Positions 27,172-35,576 of a stretch of 64,000 bases of DNA are shown piece after piece. The position numbers and the translations under genes were made by a program. Source of the stretch: Phenylobacterium sp. SCN 70-31 (GTDB lineage: Bacteria; Pseudomonadota; Alphaproteobacteria; Caulobacterales; Caulobacteraceae); contig NZ_MEEX01000025.1 of the NCBI RefSeq assembly GCF_001724605.1, positions 1-64,000 on the forward strand, written 5' to 3'. Within the stretch, counting starts at the first letter, position 1, and each line of letters begins with the position of its first letter. The notes under the pieces were generated by a model, which saw only the letters and a list, made by a program, of their open reading frames with translations, did no database searches and had not been told where the DNA came from.

Positions 27172-27891
27172 ATGACTTACTGCCTGGGAATTCTCTTGCG
27201 CAGCGGTTTGGTGCTCGCGTCGGACTCGCGATCGAACGCCGGCGTCGACCAAGTGACACGGGTTCGCAAGCTCGCGTTTCTCCCTACCGCCGCAGGATGC
27301 TCAGTGGCGATCCTGTCGTCGGGCAACCTGGCGACCACCCAAGCGGTCGTCAGCACGCTGCGGGACAGGGCGGGGTCCGGCCAGCCTGGGCTCGATCTCA
27401 TGGCGGCGAAGACCCTGTTTGAGGTGGCCGGCATCGTCGGCGCGATCCTGCGGGCCGTAGCTGATCGCGATGGTCGCTATGTCGCGCCTTACGGCGACGC
27501 CGCAGCGGGCTTCCTGGTCGGCGGACAGATGGCCGGCGAAGCGCCGCGCCTCTTTCAGGTCTATGCCGCTGGCAACTTCATCGAGGCGACCGACCGGGCG
27601 CCCTTCCTGCAAGTCGGCGAAACGAAGTATGGCAAGCCGATCCTCGTGCGCGCATTGACGTTTGAAACGAGCTTGGGGGAGGCGGCCAAGCTGGCCCTTT
27701 TGTCGTTCGATGCGACTCTGCGCAGCAACGTCTCCGTGGGCATGCCAATTGATCTTCTCAGCTACGTGGCCGACAGCTTCAGCAGTGAGGGCGTTAGTAC
27801 GTATGAGGTCCACGATCCTTACTGGGTGGCGCTTCGGGAAGCCTATGGGAAGGGCCTAGAAGGCTTGATCGACCGACTTCCCACGCCTTGA
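27172..27891 (+). CDS. Anbu (ancestral beta-subunit) proteasome-family hydrolase
   Basis: 239 residues starting MTYCLGILLRSGLVLASDSRSNAGVDQVTRVRK. After Met removal Thr2 becomes the N-terminal nucleophile; D18 and K33 complete the catalytic set of the proteasome beta fold. Further blocks YAAGNFIEATDRAPFLQVGETKYGKPIL and VGMPIDLLSYVADSF are typical of Anbu/COG3484. Anbu usually lies next to transglutaminase-like, alpha-E and ATP-grasp genes; here it stands alone between a permease and an SRPBCC gene. Peptidase activity of the family is debated. Confidence 0.88.
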   Translation: MTYCLGILLRSGLVLASDSRSNAGVDQVTRVRKLAFLPTAAGCSVAILSSGNLATTQAVVSTLRDRAGSGQPGLDLMAAKTLFEVAGIVGAILRAVADRDGRYVAPYGDAAAGFLVGGQMAGEAPRLFQVYAAGNFIEATDRAPFLQVGETKYGKPILVRALTFETSLGEAAKLALLSFDATLRSNVSVGMPIDLLSYVADSFSSEGVSTYEVHDPYWVALREAYGKGLEGLIDRLPTP

Positions 27892-28071
27892 TGATCCGAC
27901 GCCTTGCCCGACGGGGCCTCCGAGAGACTGGGCGGAACGAGTCTCGATTGTCGCTTGATCCTCCGCTGGCTAAAGGGCGGGGTACGGAGGTTTGACCGAT
28001 GAAACCGACGAGAAGGCCCCGCCGAAGTTTGTCGCCCCCCATGGCCCCCTACCTGGGCGGCAGACCTTGAG

Positions 28072-28542
28072 ATGAGCGGGTTTCATGCCGAGGTTCGCAT
28101 CGACGCGTGGCCGGAACGCGTTTGGGAGCTGCTTCTCCGTTTCGAGGACTACCCCAAATGGACACGGGCGCTGGCGCTGTCCGGGAAAGCGGAGAAGGGC
28201 CCGATGGACCATGTCGTCCCACTGGCGCGGCGGGCCGGACCGATCCGCCGAGTCTCTTGCCCCGGCGAGGTGACACGCCTCAAGCCGGGCCGCAGTCTGG
28301 CCTGGTCCTTTGGATGGGCCGGCCTCGTCCGCTTCGAGCTCAGCTTCGAACTCGAACCCGACGGCAGGGGGTGCCGTTTGCGCCACGGGATAGAGGCGCA
28401 GCGACAGTTTAGCCGGATCGTCGGGGTGCGGCCAGAACGCCTGTTGAAACGTCCGTTCGAAGTCTTCGTCAACGATGTGCGGCGGCGCCTGGAGGGCCCG
28501 GCGCCGCCGCAGCCGAAGCCCCTCGCGGGCCGGAAAATCTAG
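28072..28542 (+). CDS. SRPBCC family protein
   Basis: 156 residues. Fold landmarks: AEVRIDAWPERVWELLLRFEDYPKWTRALALSGKAE, where W-P-E-R-V-W-E-L-L is the first helix and YPKW the conserved turn; LAWSFGWAGLVRFELSFEL strands; and a long C-terminal helix RPFEVFVNDVRRRLEG. An AGGAG-preceded mini-ORF (27999-28070, about 23 codons) ends 1 bp before the start and could be a leader peptide. A partial copy of this gene's 3' part exists at 14573. Ligand unknown. Confidence 0.8.
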   Translation: MSGFHAEVRIDAWPERVWELLLRFEDYPKWTRALALSGKAEKGPMDHVVPLARRAGPIRRVSCPGEVTRLKPGRSLAWSFGWAGLVRFELSFELEPDGRGCRLRHGIEAQRQFSRIVGVRPERLLKRPFEVFVNDVRRRLEGPAPPQPKPLAGRKI

Positions 28543-28642
28543 AATCCCCCGAAACCTGCCGCCGCCGAAGAAGGGCTGGCGCCGATAACCTGCGCCGCCG
28601 GCTCGGCGGCATCTGCCTCGACCAACTGGAGGCGAACCTCCC

Positions 28643-30580
28643 CTAGAGCCGCGCCGCGGCCTGGGCGCGCCGGCCCGCCGCCCAGAACCCGACCACGACT
28701 GCGGTCAGCGTCACGAGCTGAGCCAGGAGCCCTTCCCAGGTCGGGAACACGCCGAGCACCTCGATACGGGGCAGGGCGGCCAGGGGCCGCACGTCCAGCA
28801 TCCCCGCCTCCTGCAGGCCCGCGACCCCTTTGCCGGCGAGCACGACGGCCAGCACCGCGATGAGGATCGAGCTGTACGAGAAGAACTGCGCGATCGGCAG
28901 CCGCTTGCTGTAGCTCAGGAGCGCCCAGGCGATCACCGCCAGGCAGACCACGGCCAGCACCGCGCCCGACAGCATGGCGAGCAGGCCGCCCTGGCTCCAC
29001 AGTGCGGCGTAGAAGAGGATGGTCTCGAAGACCTCCCGGTAGACGACGAGGAAGGCCAAGAGGAACAGGAACCAGGCCGAGCGTTTCGAAAGCGCCGCCG
29101 AGAGCTTGTCGCGGATGTAGGCCTGCCACGCGCCGGCCTGCGCCTTCCCATGCATCCAGACGCCCACCGAGATCAGCACGACAGCCGAGACCAGCGAGCC
29201 GAATCCCTCGGTGAGCTCACGGCTCGCCCCACTGATGGAGATGAGGTAGGTCGCGGCCGCCCAGGTGAGCCCGCCCGCCACGAGCGCCGTGATCCAACCG
29301 GCATGCACATAGGGAAGCACGTCCTGGCGCTCGGCCTTGCGCAGGAAGGCGATCATGGCGATCACGATCAGCAGCGCCTCGACGCCTTCGCGCAGGAGAA
29401 TGGTGAAGGCGCCCAGGAAGCTCGAGGCGGCGCTGGCCTGCTCTGGGGCGAGCGCCTGGCCCGCCTGATCGAATAGATTTTGCAGCCGGGCGACTTGGGC
29501 GGAGACTTCGGTTGGCGGTGCGCCGCGGCCAAGGCTCGCCCGCAGCTCGCCCATGGTCGCCTCGACCCTGGCCATCAGCGCGCCGTCGCGCGCCCGCAGC
29601 AGGGGTTCGACCGGCTCGAAACCATCCAGGTAAGCTGACAGCGCCAGCTCCTCGGCCCGCTTGCGGTCGCCGGCCTGATAGGCCGCAAGGCTCTCGGCGA
29701 GCTTTCGGCGCGCGACATCCAAACCGCCGGCTGACTGGGTCGCTACGGCCTCCGGATGACGGCGCAGATAGGCCATGAGTTGGGTCGCTTGCGGTTCGCC
29801 CACGCGCGCGGCGAGGCCCGCGGGCGTGGTCTGGGTCAGGACCGGCAAGTCGGGCACGACGCCGCGCATCTGCGGCCCGGCGCGCCAAGCCCGCTCGCCG
29901 GCGCGGTCGGCCTCTCGCGAATAGGCGAGGGTTCCCACATAGAAGGCGAGCGACCAGCGGTCCTCGGAGGGCAGATGGGCGAAGCTCGCCATCGCCGTGC
30001 CGTCGAGCCCCTGACCGATCACCTGATAGAGACCGAAGAGGCTGCGTTCCCTTGCGCGCGCCAGGTCGGTGAAGGCGATCGGCGGCGGCTCCAGCCCTTT
30101 GGCGTTCGGACCGTCACCTTTGCCGGCGGCGCCGTGGCAGGACGCGCACTGCTCGGTATAGAGGGCCGCTCCCCGGGCGAGGTCTGGCGCCTGCCGCGGG
30201 GCCAGCGGCACGGGATAGGCCTTAAGTAGATCGGTTGCGAGGGTCCGGGCCTGTCGCGCCACGTCCGCAGGTTCCGCGCGCCGATCCACCGATGCGATGA
30301 GCGCATTGGCCTCCGTAAGAAGCTGCGGCTTCGCGGAACTGGCCGGCAGGGCGCCGATGCGGCTGCGCACGGAGGCGGAGAATTCCCGCATCTCCGCATA
30401 CTCGGCCTCGCTGATGATGCGGCCCTTGGAGACGGCGCCCGGGTAGTCGACGGCGACATAGTCCAGGAGTCGCCAAGCGACCTCCGCCGAAGGGGCGGCG
30501 TCTTGGGCCCGCGCGGCCTGTGGAAAATGCGCGACCGCCAGTAGGGCGACCGCAAGGAAGAGGCGAGCGAGCGCCGGCAT
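28643..30580 (-). CDS. FTR1-family metal permease with N-terminal cytochrome c domain
   Basis: 645 residues from ATG 30580. Order: signal peptide (LARLFLAVALLAVAHFPQAARAQ); a helical periplasmic part; a c-type cytochrome module (ARGAALYTEQCASCHGAAGKGDG, with distal Met in TAMASFAHLP); a coiled region; then seven TM helices with the two R-E-x-x-E iron-binding motifs (ILLREGVEALLIV and VVYREVFETILFY). FTR1 domains move oxidised Fe3+, and lead-resistance PbrT proteins share this cytochrome-FTR1 plan. A MerR-type promoter drives it, divergent from an HMA-CDF gene, which favours a Pb/Cd-linked function. Confidence 0.88.
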   Translation of the reverse strand: MPALARLFLAVALLAVAHFPQAARAQDAAPSAEVAWRLLDYVAVDYPGAVSKGRIISEAEYAEMREFSASVRSRIGALPASSAKPQLLTEANALIASVDRRAEPADVARQARTLATDLLKAYPVPLAPRQAPDLARGAALYTEQCASCHGAAGKGDGPNAKGLEPPPIAFTDLARARERSLFGLYQVIGQGLDGTAMASFAHLPSEDRWSLAFYVGTLAYSREADRAGERAWRAGPQMRGVVPDLPVLTQTTPAGLAARVGEPQATQLMAYLRRHPEAVATQSAGGLDVARRKLAESLAAYQAGDRKRAEELALSAYLDGFEPVEPLLRARDGALMARVEATMGELRASLGRGAPPTEVSAQVARLQNLFDQAGQALAPEQASAASSFLGAFTILLREGVEALLIVIAMIAFLRKAERQDVLPYVHAGWITALVAGGLTWAAATYLISISGASRELTEGFGSLVSAVVLISVGVWMHGKAQAGAWQAYIRDKLSAALSKRSAWFLFLLAFLVVYREVFETILFYAALWSQGGLLAMLSGAVLAVVCLAVIAWALLSYSKRLPIAQFFSYSSILIAVLAVVLAGKGVAGLQEAGMLDVRPLAALPRIEVLGVFPTWEGLLAQLVTLTAVVVGFWAAGRRAQAAARL

Positions 30581-30620
30581 CGAAGCGTCCTGAGTGCGAC
30601 TGAGAATAGGTCTCAACAAC

Positions 30621-30651
30621 AGGATACATGCTCAAGCCGCTAGAGGATCAA
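30621..30651 (-). promoter_or_regulatory. MerR-family promoter for the FTR1-cytochrome gene
   Basis: On the minus strand TTGATC (30651-30646) and TATCCT (30626-30621) are separated by 19 bp, the long spacer that MerR-family activators untwist. The spacer holds CTCTAG-CGG-CTTGAG (30645-30631), a near-perfect dyad with one mismatch. Same arm sequence as the facing promoter. Confidence 0.7.
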
Positions 30652-30692
30652 GAGGCGCCGCTCCAAACCTAAAAAAAACGCTCCGCAACGGC

Positions 30693-30723
30693 TTGATCCT
30701 CTAGCGGCTAGAGCAAGTAGGGT
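30693..30723 (+). promoter_or_regulatory. MerR-family promoter for the HMA-CDF gene
   Basis: TTGATC (30693-30698) and TAGGGT (30718-30723) are 19 bp apart. The spacer contains the perfect dyad CTCTAG-CGG-CTAGAG (30699-30713). This architecture is that of PbrR/CadR/ZntR-controlled promoters. The two promoters face away from each other over 41 bp containing an A8 tract. Confidence 0.75.
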
Positions 30724-30745
30724 GCCTGGATCAGGAGGAATTCGC

Positions 30746-31618
30746 ATGTCGAGTACGACAGCCGCCACAGGGTCGCTCCGCTACCGGGTCACCGGCATGG
30801 ACTGCTCGAGCTGCGCCGAAAAGATCCAGTCCGCCGTGGCCAAGCTGCCTGGCGTGGAAGAAGCGCGTGTCTCCATCGCCTCGTCGATGATGACCGTGAA
30901 GGTCGACGACGCGGCCAGGCGCTCGCCGGCGGTGGAGGCGACGGTGACGGAGCTCGGCTACCATCTCGATCGCGAAGGAAGTTCGACGACGGCCGAGGCG
31001 GATGAGCTTCCGAAGGACCTCAGCCACATCACGCCGGCCTACCGGCGGGCGCTTTGGATCGTGGTGCTGATCAACGTCGGCTACGGGCTGGTGGAGATCG
31101 TCGCGGGCTTTGTCGCCCGTTCCCAGGCGCTGGAGGCCGACGCCCTGGATTTCATGGGCGACGGGCTGATCACGTTCCTAGGTCTGCTGGCGATCGGCTG
31201 GTCGCTCGTCTGGCGGGCGCGCTCGGCGCTGATCCAAGGTCTCTTCCTGGCCGCGCTGGGCGTGGGCGTGCTCCTGAACACGGCCTACCGCGTCCTGGTA
31301 CTGAACCAGCCGGAAGCCGAGCTCATGGGCGTGTTCGGGATCATCGCGCTCGTGGCCAACGTCGCGGCAGCGCTCATCTTGATCCCGCACCGCGCCGGCG
31401 ACGCCAATGTTCGCGCCGTCTGGCTCTTCTCGCGCAACGACGCCCTGGGCAACCTCGCCGTCGTGATCGCCGCCGGCCTGGTGTTCTGGACCAAGACCGC
31501 TTGGCCCGATCTCGTGGTGGCTGTGATCATTTCGGGGCTCTTCCTGCAGTCCGCCTGGTTGATCATGCGCGACGCCCGCACAGATCTGCGGGAGGCGCGG
31601 TCGCTGAGCGCCGCGTGA
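30746..31618 (+). CDS. HMA-domain/CDF-like cation transporter fusion
   Basis: 290 residues from ATG 30746 (AGGAGGAA ribosome site). Residues 10-75 form a heavy-metal-associated domain with GMDCSSCAEKI (M-x-C-x2-C), able to bind soft metals. From about residue 105 a cation-diffusion-facilitator membrane domain follows: GYGLVEIVAGFVARSQALEADALDFMGDGLITFLGLLAIG has the D-x3-D site (DFMGD), and NDALGNLAVVIAAGLVFW the second half. The usual cytoplasmic C-terminal domain is absent. Cytoplasmic metal export is the likely job, under the MerR-type promoter upstream. Confidence 0.85.
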   Translation: MSSTTAATGSLRYRVTGMDCSSCAEKIQSAVAKLPGVEEARVSIASSMMTVKVDDAARRSPAVEATVTELGYHLDREGSSTTAEADELPKDLSHITPAYRRALWIVVLINVGYGLVEIVAGFVARSQALEADALDFMGDGLITFLGLLAIGWSLVWRARSALIQGLFLAALGVGVLLNTAYRVLVLNQPEAELMGVFGIIALVANVAAALILIPHRAGDANVRAVWLFSRNDALGNLAVVIAAGLVFWTKTAWPDLVVAVIISGLFLQSAWLIMRDARTDLREARSLSAA

Positions 31619-31625
31619 ACGTCGG

Positions 31626-33902
31626 ATGAGACGGCTTCCGCTTCCGACCCGGAGCCTGGCGCCAGGCGGTCCGCCACCGCAGATCCTGGCCGACCTGCAG
31701 CAGGCGGTCGCGCACGCGAACGCCAGCCGATGGGCCGACGCCGAGCTCTATGCCCGAAAGGTTCTTGCGGCCCAGCCGCTGGACCCCTCGGCGCTGAACG
31801 TCCTCGGCACGGTGGCCATGAACACCGGCCGCTCGGCCGAGGCGATCGCATGGTTTCAACAGGCGGCAGGCGGCCAGCCGAAGAACCCGTTCATCCAGTT
31901 CAATCTGGGCGAAGCCCATCGCCGGCTGCAGGCCTATGAGACCGCGGCGAAGTTCTTCCAACAGGCCGCGGCTCTGAAACCCGACTTCGCCGAGGCCCAT
32001 GCCTGCGGCGGCGACGCTTACCGTCTGATGGGGCAGGGGACGCAGGCCGAGCGCTGCTACCGCGCCGCTCTGCAACGGGCGCCCGCAATGTTGGCTGCGC
32101 TCAACGGTCTGGGCCTATTGCGCCTCCAGAAGGGCGACGCCGCGGCGGCTGCGGAGCGCTTCGAAGCCGGCTGCAAGGCGGCGCCGGCCGGCCATCCCCT
32201 GCGAGCGATCCTGCTGGCGAACCTCGGGCTGGCGCGCCTGCAGCTCGGTCACGGCCCCGACGGGCTGGCCCTGCTTGCGCAGGCCGTCGAGGCCGCGCCG
32301 GGGGACGCCGAGGCCTGGCGACGACTGGCTGGGGCGCTCCGCCACACGCGGGTGGCGCCCGCGACAGCCCGGTTCCGGGACATCCTGCTGCAGCTATTCG
32401 ATCGGCCCGACGTCAATCCCCGCCACCTGGCGACCGCGGCCCTCGCCGTGCTGCGGCAGGATCCAGAGATCGACCGGGTTCTGGGGTCGATCGCGCGGGC
32501 CCCCGGCGAGCTCGTGCAGACGCTGGAGCGCGAGGCGGCGACCGCCTCACGACTGTTCCAGGATCGCCTGTTCCAGACTTTGCTCGTCTCCGCACCCGTG
32601 CCGGACGCGGCGATCGAACTGGCGCTCGTTCAGCTACGGGCCGATCTTCTGGATCTGACGGACGGATCGGCCCAACCCCTTGAAGAGGAGCTCGAGATTG
32701 CGGTCGCGCTGGCCCGCCAGGCGTTCCTCAACGAATACGTCCTGTTCGCCACGCCTGAGGAGCAGGCCCGTGTCGCCAAGCTGATCACGGCCCTCGATCG
32801 TGACGACCTCGGAGGACACGCCGGAGACCTCACCAAGATCGCGATCGTCGCCGCCTATCGCCCGCTGGCCACGACGCCGCTCGCTGCGCGGCTCCAGAGC
32901 GCCGCCCTGCCGGCGCTGGCCGAACTGCATCGCGAGCAGCTCAGCGAACCGGGCGAGGAAGCCGAACTGCGCGCGCAGATGCCAGTGCTCAAAGCTCCCA
33001 CCGACATGATCTCGCGCGCGGTCCAGCAACAGTACGAGCAGAGCCCCTATCCTCGCTGGACCCGCTGCAGCTTCGGCGAGCCGCTGCCCTTCCGAAGGGC
33101 GATCCAGAGCGCGTTACCTGATCTTCCGGCCGACGAGATCCCCGATCTCGACCGCCCCCGTGTGCTGATCGCCGGCTGCGGCACGGGCCTCGAGACCATG
33201 CGCGTGGCGACCACCTACCGCGGCGCCTCGATCCTGGCGATCGACCTCAGCGCCGCCAGCCTCGGCTACGCCATGCGCAAGGCTCGCGCTTACGAACTCG
33301 CCGACGTGGAACATCTGCAGGCCGACATCCTGGACCTGCCGACGCTAGAGCAACGGTTTGACCTGATCGACAGCTTCGGCGTGCTGCATCACATGGCTGA
33401 TCCGGCGCAGGGCCTTCAGGTCCTTGCCGGCCTGCTGAGACCGCAGGGCCTTCTCTTCATCGGGCTCTACAGCGAGATCGGCCGACGTGCGGTCGTCGAG
33501 GCGCGCGCCCATATCGTCCGCGCCGGTTTCGGGGACGATCCGGACGGCATTCGGGCGCTACGCCGATCGCTGATGCTCGGCGGGACGCCGCCAGCGCTGG
33601 CCGGCGTGATGAGCCCCGCCTCGGACTTCTGGAGCCTTTCGGATTGTCGCGACCTCCTGTTCCATGTGAACGAGCATCGCTTCACGCTTCCGCAGATCGG
33701 CGAGATGTTAAGCGCGGCTGGTCTTGAGTTCCTGGGCGTGCAATTCGGCCACGCCGCCGACCGGACGCGCTACCTGGCGCAGAACGCCCGCTCCGGCGCG
33801 GTGCGGGATCTCCAGCACCTGCACCGCCACGAGCTCGAACACCCGGAGATCTTCGGGGATACCTATCGGCTCTGGGCCCGTCCAAGGAGGACATCGAGGT
33901 GA
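31626..33902 (+). CDS. TPR-repeat/SAM-dependent methyltransferase fusion
   Basis: 758 residues, starting 7 bp after the CDF gene. The N-terminal 210 residues are TPR repeats (LAQALDPSALNVLG-type: YARKVLAAQPLDPSALNVLGTV, FFQQAAALKPDFAEAHACGG). A middle helical region follows (the family's linker domain, AVQQQYEQSPYPRWTR). The class I methyltransferase is at 510-680 with VLIAGCGTGLETMRVA (motif I), ILAIDLSAASLGYA, and FDLIDSFGVLHHM (motif IV). Substrate unknown. The stop overlaps the next start (GTGA). The position behind a metal transporter is odd; co-transcription is likely. Confidence 0.85.
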   Translation: MRRLPLPTRSLAPGGPPPQILADLQQAVAHANASRWADAELYARKVLAAQPLDPSALNVLGTVAMNTGRSAEAIAWFQQAAGGQPKNPFIQFNLGEAHRRLQAYETAAKFFQQAAALKPDFAEAHACGGDAYRLMGQGTQAERCYRAALQRAPAMLAALNGLGLLRLQKGDAAAAAERFEAGCKAAPAGHPLRAILLANLGLARLQLGHGPDGLALLAQAVEAAPGDAEAWRRLAGALRHTRVAPATARFRDILLQLFDRPDVNPRHLATAALAVLRQDPEIDRVLGSIARAPGELVQTLEREAATASRLFQDRLFQTLLVSAPVPDAAIELALVQLRADLLDLTDGSAQPLEEELEIAVALARQAFLNEYVLFATPEEQARVAKLITALDRDDLGGHAGDLTKIAIVAAYRPLATTPLAARLQSAALPALAELHREQLSEPGEEAELRAQMPVLKAPTDMISRAVQQQYEQSPYPRWTRCSFGEPLPFRRAIQSALPDLPADEIPDLDRPRVLIAGCGTGLETMRVATTYRGASILAIDLSAASLGYAMRKARAYELADVEHLQADILDLPTLEQRFDLIDSFGVLHHMADPAQGLQVLAGLLRPQGLLFIGLYSEIGRRAVVEARAHIVRAGFGDDPDGIRALRRSLMLGGTPPALAGVMSPASDFWSLSDCRDLLFHVNEHRFTLPQIGEMLSAAGLEFLGVQFGHAADRTRYLAQNARSGAVRDLQHLHRHELEHPEIFGDTYRLWARPRRTSR

Positions 33903-34582
33903 GACAGCCGCTCGCGCCGCCGCACGTCGACCTTCCGAAGGAGCAGCGGGCCGTCCTTCGCCGATCGTTCCTGTCCTTCGCCGTCTGCGGACCGACCCTC
34001 GCGCTCGCCAGCCTGGGCCTCCCCAGCGTCTTCACCTTCCCGGACGCCCTGGCCGAGCGCCTCGCCTTTGCGCTGCGGGCCGACCTCGTGATCGCCCTGT
34101 GGGTCGTGCTGGGTGTGCGGATGGTGGCGAAGGTGCGGTTCAGGTCCACCGAAGACAACGCCGGTTCGGCCTACAGCAAGCCGAGCGCCCGCCTGGCGGT
34201 GCCGAAGGCCTTCCTGCAGAACACCCTCGAACAGGCGTTCACCACAAGCGTCGCTATCCTCGCCCTCGCCACTGTCGGCGGCGAAGCGCCGCTCGCCTAT
34301 ATCGTCGCGACTGTCGTCCTCTTCAGCCTCGGGCGAGCGACCTTCCTGCGCGGTTATCCGCACGGGGCGGGCGGTCGCGCCTTTGGCGTCGCCACCACGG
34401 CGCTTCCGGCGGTCGGCGCCTATGGCTGGGCGCTCATCGACATGGCGTCCGATTTGGTGCCAGCCGTCGCACTTCGCCTGGAACCCACACCGCCAGTTAG
34501 TAATGTCGCACCTGCTCCTCTTATTAGGCGCCGGCTTGTTGACACACCCTTTGGCAGGCTGCCGCCAGTTGCGCCGGCATGA
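33899..34582 (+). CDS. MAPEG-like membrane protein
   Basis: 227 residues from a GTG overlapping the methyltransferase stop. Four TM segments; ADLVIALWVVLGVRMVAKVRFRSTEDNAGSAYSKPSARLAVPKAFLQNTLEQAF shows the MAPEG pattern (basic loop, N-x2-E-Q). The last 25 residues (APAPLIRRRLVDTPFGRL...) look unnatural and run into the convergent response-regulator gene by 59 bp; a stop pair (TAG TAA) occurs in another frame near 34497, so a late frameshift has probably extended the protein. Confidence 0.7.
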   Translation: MRQPLAPPHVDLPKEQRAVLRRSFLSFAVCGPTLALASLGLPSVFTFPDALAERLAFALRADLVIALWVVLGVRMVAKVRFRSTEDNAGSAYSKPSARLAVPKAFLQNTLEQAFTTSVAILALATVGGEAPLAYIVATVVLFSLGRATFLRGYPHGAGGRAFGVATTALPAVGAYGWALIDMASDLVPAVALRLEPTPPVSNVAPAPLIRRRLVDTPFGRLPPVAPA

Positions 34583-34916
34583 TCGGCTTGGAAACCACGG
34601 GAAATACCGACTGCCCGCCCAACAGGTCTGAATTGGCGGTCACAAACACCACCGGAATGTCACCCATCTCCGCCAGGATCGCGTCGACCGCCTCAAGGCC
34701 TGTGCCATCGACGATCCGCAGGTCCGCGGTGATCAGATCGGGGCGATGGCCTTTCGCGCAATGCAGGGCCTGACGCGGCGTTGTCGCCCAATCGAAGCTC
34801 TCAAAACCTTGATCAGTCAGCAGGGCTTCAATCTCGATTGAGATGAGGGCCTCGTCCTCAATGATCAATACATGACGTCCGAACGCCCGGCCCACGGCGT
34901 GATACCCCTTGGTCAT
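34524..34916 (-). CDS. Single-domain (REC) response regulator
   Basis: 130 residues from ATG 34916; a longer form from 34982 is possible. HVLIIEDEALISIEIEALLTDQGF (acidic pair), the phospho-Asp in DLITADLRIVDGTG, T/S in VVFVTANS and the final Lys in PVVSKPI are all in place. No output domain follows, so it acts through protein contacts or phosphotransfer. Close relative at 50846 has the same DxRIVxGTG motif. No kinase is adjacent. Confidence 0.82.
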   Translation of the reverse strand: MTKGYHAVGRAFGRHVLIIEDEALISIEIEALLTDQGFESFDWATTPRQALHCAKGHRPDLITADLRIVDGTGLEAVDAILAEMGDIPVVFVTANSDLLGGQSVFPVVSKPIMPAQLAAACQRVCQQAGA

Positions 34917-35054
34917 TCTTAGCTTGCGCCTAGAAGAATGAATCAATTGTAGAATCTCCGGCAGCGACTTCGTGGCCCGCAATCACCAGGAAGCGGCGCT
35001 ACGTATCGAATTGCCCTGTTTCCAGTTGCGGAAGGTCTTAGGCCCAAGCGCGCC

Positions 35055-35558
35055 TCACTGGCCTGACTTAGGTAAATCCTCAACCGCCAAGAAGTCTGCT
35101 GGGGTTACGCCCATGGCCTCTGCGAGCCGCGCCAGAATGGCGACCGTCGGACTGCTGGTCCCCCGCTCGATCCGCCCCAAGTGCCGCATGGCCAGGCCAG
35201 CCTCCCCGGCAAGGTCCTCCTGGGTCAACTTGCGCGCCAACCTGAGACGCCGCACGTTGCGCCCGACGACCCTATTCCGACGACAGATCGGGCATTGGTA
35301 GCCCGTGAAGACGACCACCGTCACATCTGCCGCCGCCGGCCCGATCCGAGGCGACCCGGGGTCGTCGAGCACCTGGCGAAGGACCGGCGTCTCATCCAGC
35401 CGTTGCGGCGGCCGCCCTCGGCCCCGCAGCCGAGCCGACGCGCCCCACCCAACAAGGGCGGCCGAGCCGAGGCCAAGCCACGCGCGGCGATCCAGCTGTC
35501 GGGAAGGCTCCATGGGCTGTGTCATAGCCGGAGCCCCGTCGCCGACCACTGGCCGCAC
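35055..35558 (-). CDS. DsbA N-terminus fused to an XRE helix-turn-helix domain
   Basis: 167 residues. Residues 20-95 carry a Dsb-type N-terminus: a hydrophobic segment (AWLGLGSAALVGWGA), PVLRQVLDDPGSPRIGPAAADVTVVVFTGYQCPICRR, i.e. strand-then-C-x2-C of a thioredoxin fold. Immediately after the catalytic motif the sequence changes to NRVVGRNVRRLRLARKLTQEDLAGEAGLAMRHLGRIERGTSSPTVAILARLAEAMGV, a complete XRE DNA-binding domain. The oxidoreductase fold is cut off right at its active site. Deletion joining two genes in frame explains this best. Confidence 0.75.
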   Translation of the reverse strand: MRPVVGDGAPAMTQPMEPSRQLDRRAWLGLGSAALVGWGASARLRGRGRPPQRLDETPVLRQVLDDPGSPRIGPAAADVTVVVFTGYQCPICRRNRVVGRNVRRLRLARKLTQEDLAGEAGLAMRHLGRIERGTSSPTVAILARLAEAMGVTPADFLAVEDLPKSGQ

Positions 35559-35576
35559 CTTGGCGGCCCCGCCCGA

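Noticed and set aside
30671-30678. A8 tract as an intrinsic terminator
   Set aside because: No GC stem stands before it on either strand, and it lies between two divergent promoters; more likely a spacer or UP-like element.
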